From Actinomadura montaniterrae (lineage in GTDB: Bacteria > Actinomycetota > Actinomycetes > Streptosporangiales > Streptosporangiaceae), in the NCBI RefSeq assembly GCF_008923365.1, contig NZ_WBMR01000013.1, forward strand, positions 27,187-91,186: 64,000 nt of DNA. The letters are read 5' to 3'. Each line of letters begins with the position of its first letter. The stretch's first letter is position 1. This document shows positions 60,663-64,000 of the stretch, in pieces. The notes beneath the pieces were generated by a model, which was not told the origin of the DNA, made no database searches, and saw nothing but the letters and a program-made list of their open reading frames with translations. The translations under genes and the position numbers were made by a program.

Positions 60663-61654
60663 CGGTGCGTCCTTTCGGTTACGCGCGGGTGGCCGACGCC
60701 GACACGGCGATCGCGACGGTCCGGGAGCATCCCGGCGGCGCGTTCCTCGCCGGCGGCACGACCGAGGTCGACCTGGTCCGGCAGAACGTCCTGCGGCCCG
60801 ACCTGCTGGTGGACATCAACGACCTGCCCCTGGCCGGGATCGAGGACCGGCCGGACGGGGGCCTGCGCATCGGCGCGCTCGCGCGGATGAGCGACGTCGC
60901 GGAGGCCGCCGGGGTCGCGGACCGGTTCCCGATGCTCGCGCAGGCGCTGCTGCTGGGCGCCTCCGCGCAGTTGCGGAACATGGCGTCGATGGGCGGCAAC
61001 CTGTGCCAGCGGGTCCGGTGCGGGTACTTCCGCGACGCGACCTCGCCGTGCAACAAGCGCGACCCCGGCAGCGGTTGCGCCGCCATCGACGGGTTCCATC
61101 GCGGGCACGCCGTCCTCGGGACCAGCGATCAGTGCATCGCCGTACACCCGTCCGACGCCGCGGTCGCGCTCGTCGCGCTGGACGCGATGGTGCGCACGCG
61201 CGGCCCGGGCGGCGAGCGGTCCATCGCGATCGACGACTTCTTCCTGCTGCCCGGGGACACCCCCGACCGCGAGCGCGCGCTGGAGCACGGCGAACTGATC
61301 ACCGCGATCGAGGTGCCCGCGGTCCCGGTGGCGCGCCGGTCGGTCTACGTGAAGGTCCGCGACCGCGCCTCGTACGAGTTCGCGCTCGCCTCGGTGGCGG
61401 CGGCGATCCACGTCCAGGACGGCGCGATCGCCGACGTGCGGCTCGCCCTCGGCGGAGTCGCGACCAAGCCGTGGCGCGCGCGGGCGGCCGAGCGGAGCCT
61501 CCTCGGCGGCCCCGCCACGCCGGACGCCTTCGCCGAGGCGGCCGGCCGGGAGCTGGCGGCGGCGGTGCCGCGGCCCCTGAACGCCTACAAGGTCGAACTG
61601 GCGCGCCGGACGATCGTCCGGGCGCTGACGGCGCTCGCGGAGGACGGACGATGA
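60659..61654 (+). CDS. Xanthine-oxidase-family FAD subunit with 4Fe-4S insertion (PaoB/YagS type)
   Basis: 331 aa. FAD-binding AGGTTEVDLVRQNVL and NMASMGGNLCQRVRCGYF. The insert holds four Cys in CQRVRCGYFRD, then SPCNKRDPGSGCAAIDG, the pattern that binds an extra 4Fe-4S cluster in PaoB and 4-hydroxybenzoyl-CoA reductase relatives; TSDQCIAVHPSDAA follows. GTG 60659 has GGAGG 3 bp upstream and overlaps the previous stop; GTG 60665 is an alternative. It hands electrons to a soluble acceptor. Confidence 0.92.
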   Translation: MTVRPFGYARVADADTAIATVREHPGGAFLAGGTTEVDLVRQNVLRPDLLVDINDLPLAGIEDRPDGGLRIGALARMSDVAEAAGVADRFPMLAQALLLGASAQLRNMASMGGNLCQRVRCGYFRDATSPCNKRDPGSGCAAIDGFHRGHAVLGTSDQCIAVHPSDAAVALVALDAMVRTRGPGGERSIAIDDFFLLPGDTPDRERALEHGELITAIEVPAVPVARRSVYVKVRDRASYEFALASVAAAIHVQDGAIADVRLALGGVATKPWRARAAERSLLGGPATPDAFAEAAGRELAAAVPRPLNAYKVELARRTIVRALTALAEDGR

Positions 61655-63942
61655 GCGGATCCATCGGCCGGGAGACGGCCCGGGTCGACGGCCCGGTGAA
61701 GGTCACCGGCGCGGCGCGGTACTCGGCGGAGTTCCCGATGCCCGGCCTCGCCCACGCGCAGATCGTCGGCGCCCGGGTGGCCGCCGGGCGGATCGCCGCG
61801 ATCGACACCGCGGCGGCGGAGCGCGCCGCCGGCGTCGCCGCGGTCCTCACCCACCGCGACCTGCCGGAGGTCGCGCACGTGCCGCTGGTGCCGTCCCTGA
61901 TGGGCGGGCCGGCGCCCGGCGAGACGTTCTTCCCGATGCAGGACGGCACCGTCCACTACGCGGGCCAGCCGATCGCGATCGTCGTCGCCGACACCCTGGA
62001 GCAGGCGCAGCACGCCGCCACGCTGGTCCGGACCGAGTACGCGGAGGCGCCGTCCGTCACCACGATCGAGCAGGGCCGCCGGGACGCCTACGAACCCGAG
62101 AAGATCTTCGGCGGCTTCATGCCCGCGCAGCTGCGCCGCGGGGACGTCGAGGGCGGGATGGCGGCCGCGGACGTGCGCGTCGACGCCGCGTTCCGGTTCG
62201 CCGCCAACCACCACAACGCCCTGGAGATGCTGACCACCACCGCCGTGTGGGACGGCGACCGGCTCACGCTGCACGACTCCTGCCAGGGCATCAAGGCCGT
62301 GCAGCTGACCGTCGCCGCGCTCCTCGGCCTCTCGCCGTCGAGGATCCGGGTGCTGACGCGGTTCGTCGGCGGCGCGTTCGGGTCCAAGGCGATGGTGTGG
62401 CCGCACGTGGCCCTCACCGCGCTGGCGGCCCGGCACGTCCGGCGGCCGGTCCGGCTCGTCGTCGCGCGCGAGCAGATGTTCACCTCCTGCGGGCACCGCG
62501 AGGAGCAGGAGCAGCGGGTCCGGCTGGGGGCGCGGCGCGACGGCGCGCTCACCGCGATCCGGCACCACAAGATCTCGCTGACCTCGCCGTTCGACGACTG
62601 GGCCGAACCGGCATTCGGCGCCGCCTCGCAGCTGTACGCCGCCCCCGCCTTCGAGGGCGTGCACCGGCTGGTGCGCGGCAACACGATGACGCCCACGTTC
62701 ACCCGCGGGCCCGGCGAGGCCGCCGGGGTGTTCAGCCTCGAATGCGCGATGGACGAGCTCGCCTGCGAACTCGGCGCCGACCCGGTCGAGCTGCGGCTGC
62801 GCAACCTCACCGACGTCGATCCGAACACCGGCCATCCCTGGTCCAGCGGCGGGCTGGCCGAGTGCCTGCGGCTCGGCGCGGAACGGTTCGGCTGGGCGGG
62901 CCGCGACCCCGCGCCCGGCGCGCGGCGCGAGGGGAACCAGCTCATCGGCACGGGGATGTCCGCCGCCGCGTACCCCGTCGCGTTCTTCATGCGCACCCAG
63001 CGGGCCCGCGCCCGCCTGTACTCCGACGGCACCGCCGTCGTGTCCACCGCCGCGCAGGAGTTCGGCACCGGCATGACGACCGTGCTGACCCAGGTCGCCG
63101 CCGACGGCCTCGGCGTCGACCTGCGCGACGTGCGGCTCGACTTCGGCGACACCGACCTGCCCACCGCCGGCTCGCCCGTCGGGTCCAACGGCGCGATGAT
63201 GGTCAGCGCCGCCGTGCACAACGCCGCCACCGCGCTCCGGGACCAGCTGATCGCCATGGCGGTCGTCGATCCCGATTCGCCGCTGCACGGTGCGCACCCG
63301 GCCGACGTCACGGTCACCGGCGGGCGGCTGGCGCTCTCCGGCGGCGCCGGCGAGAGCTACCAGGATTTAATGGAACGCCACCGCGCCAACGACGCCGAGG
63401 CCATCGGCAGCTGGGACCCGCCGCCCCTGGACACCCCGTACGGGCTGCTGACCTTCGGCGCCCAGTTCGCGGAGGTCGCCGTCGACGCCGACCTCGGCCT
63501 CGTCCGGGTCCGGCGCATGACCGGCGTGTTCGCGCCCGGGCGCGTCCTCAACCCGATGACGGCGCGCAGCCAGCTGATGGGCGGCATGCTCTGGGGCATG
63601 AGCCAGGCCCTGCTCGAAGGCACCCGGATGGACGCCCGCCTCGGCCGCTGGGCGAACGCGAGCCTCGGCGACTACCTGGTGCCCGTCAACGCCGACGCGC
63701 CGGACGTCGACGTCGCCCTCATCGAGGTCGACGACCCCGTCACCGGCCCGCTCGGCGTCAAGGGCGTCGGCGAGATCGGGCAGGTGGGGTCGGCCGCGGC
63801 GATCGCCAACGCCGTCCACCACGCGACCGGGCACCGCGTCCGCGAGCTGCCGATCACTGTCGAGCAACTGCTGCCCCACCTGCCCGTCCCGGCCGCGGCC
63901 CGGTCAGCGACCGGACGACCGGCGCCGCCCGCGACCGGATGA
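61651..63942 (+). CDS. Molybdopterin-binding subunit of aldehyde oxidoreductase (PaoC/CoxL family)
   Basis: 763 aa. Ald_Xan_dh_C-type N-terminus (DGPVKVTGAARYSAEF), Mo-cofactor segments TRFVGGAFGSKAMVWPH and TRGPGEAAGVFSLECAMDEL, QEFGTGMTTVLTQVAAD, and the catalytic Glu in GVKGVGEIGQVGSAAAI. The partner FAD subunit's 4Fe-4S signature points to a PaoABC-type periplasmic-like aldehyde oxidoreductase in cytoplasmic form; the actual aldehyde or N-heterocycle is unknown. ATG 61651 overlaps the FAD subunit stop (ATGA). Confidence 0.93.
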   Translation: MSGSIGRETARVDGPVKVTGAARYSAEFPMPGLAHAQIVGARVAAGRIAAIDTAAAERAAGVAAVLTHRDLPEVAHVPLVPSLMGGPAPGETFFPMQDGTVHYAGQPIAIVVADTLEQAQHAATLVRTEYAEAPSVTTIEQGRRDAYEPEKIFGGFMPAQLRRGDVEGGMAAADVRVDAAFRFAANHHNALEMLTTTAVWDGDRLTLHDSCQGIKAVQLTVAALLGLSPSRIRVLTRFVGGAFGSKAMVWPHVALTALAARHVRRPVRLVVAREQMFTSCGHREEQEQRVRLGARRDGALTAIRHHKISLTSPFDDWAEPAFGAASQLYAAPAFEGVHRLVRGNTMTPTFTRGPGEAAGVFSLECAMDELACELGADPVELRLRNLTDVDPNTGHPWSSGGLAECLRLGAERFGWAGRDPAPGARREGNQLIGTGMSAAAYPVAFFMRTQRARARLYSDGTAVVSTAAQEFGTGMTTVLTQVAADGLGVDLRDVRLDFGDTDLPTAGSPVGSNGAMMVSAAVHNAATALRDQLIAMAVVDPDSPLHGAHPADVTVTGGRLALSGGAGESYQDLMERHRANDAEAIGSWDPPPLDTPYGLLTFGAQFAEVAVDADLGLVRVRRMTGVFAPGRVLNPMTARSQLMGGMLWGMSQALLEGTRMDARLGRWANASLGDYLVPVNADAPDVDVALIEVDDPVTGPLGVKGVGEIGQVGSAAAIANAVHHATGHRVRELPITVEQLLPHLPVPAAARSATGRPAPPATG

Positions 63943-64000
63943 CCGGCGCCGCGCGGGGCCGGGCGCGGGCGGCCGGCCTCGTCTGCGGCAGCGCGGCGCC
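63939..64000 (+). CDS. Start of a further operon gene (partial), possibly a MobA/MocA-type nucleotidyltransferase
   Basis: ATG 63939 overlaps the molybdenum subunit stop (ATGA) and the frame stays open to the window edge (20 codons, MTGAARGRARAAGLVCGSAA). RAAGLVCGSAA resembles the VAGLVLAAGxS start of CTP:molybdopterin cytidylyltransferases, which often follow such operons, but the piece is too short to be sure. Confidence 0.5.
   Translation, partial: MTGAARGRARAAGLVCGSAA

Overview
The window is a stretch of very high-GC, gene-dense chromosome typical of a filamentous actinomycete. GTG starts, 1-8 bp stop/start overlaps, cobalamin genes, many TetR regulators and a SpoIIE-type phosphatase with PAS/GAF domains all fit. 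Gene content suggests the Actinomadura/Thermomonosporaceae or a relative, but the genus is an inference. No phage, CRISPR array or intact insertion sequence was seen.

Region 1 (1-14 kb) is ordinary chromosome. It holds a LysE exporter, a saccharopine-dehydrogenase-like reductase with a divergent AraC regulator, a GT39 glycosyltransferase, a divergent MFS/MarR pair, a four-gene betaine/choline-type (OpuC/ProU) ABC transporter, cobQ-cobD with an APH-like kinase, and tRNA-Arg(UCU).

Region 2 (14.2-18.9 kb), 3' of the tRNA, is looser. It carries small or poorly characterised genes (a 379-aa orphan, DUF5713, a phosphodiester glycosidase, a secreted beta-rich protein) and two non-coding gaps.

Region 3 (18.9-26.3 kb) is a probable metabolic cluster: Nudix hydrolase, P450, TetR, TauD-type dioxygenase, NTF2-like protein, secreted hydrolase and LLM flavoprotein. 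A GTACAG-containing inverted repeat lies in front of both the P450 and the dioxygenase.

Region 4 (26.3-30.7 kb) is scarred. It has a frameshifted crotonase tail, then head-to-head 5'-truncated remnants of a ROK gene and a GMC oxidoreductase that meet at about 28.62 kb, among intact DHFR-like, LysR, DUF2255 and serine-hydrolase genes.

Region 5 (30.6-54.1 kb) is the most interesting part. Two divergent operons contain three fumarate-reductase/KstD-like FAD dehydrogenases, an SDR, a PEP-mutase/isocitrate-lyase-family enzyme, a racemase-fold and an isochorismatase-fold protein that both lack their usual cysteines, two HsaA-type flavin monooxygenases, one extradiol dioxygenase with a full set of BphC-like active-site residues, two meta-cleavage-product hydrolases and a fumarylacetoacetate-hydrolase-family protein. 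The layout resembles the aromatise-hydroxylate-cleave logic of steroid ring A/B degradation, but no steroid-specific genes are present, so the substrate is unknown. An MFS/TetR pair follows. Then comes a Liv-type ABC importer with a fused LivM-LivG, two tandem TetR genes and a flavin reductase. An 18-bp palindrome, CTGTAGCGATCGCTACAG, occurs in front of the flavin reductase and, in two near copies, between the importer and the TetR genes. This ties uptake to the reductase that probably feeds the HsaA-type oxygenases.

Region 6 (54.2-64 kb) holds a divergent NAD+-dependent DNA ligase paralogue, a metallophosphoesterase, an ATP-dependent DNA ligase, a PAS-GAF-PP2C phosphatase with an apparent one-base frameshift at its 3' end, and a PaoABC-type molybdenum hydroxylase operon. 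A further gene starts at 63939 and runs off the window.
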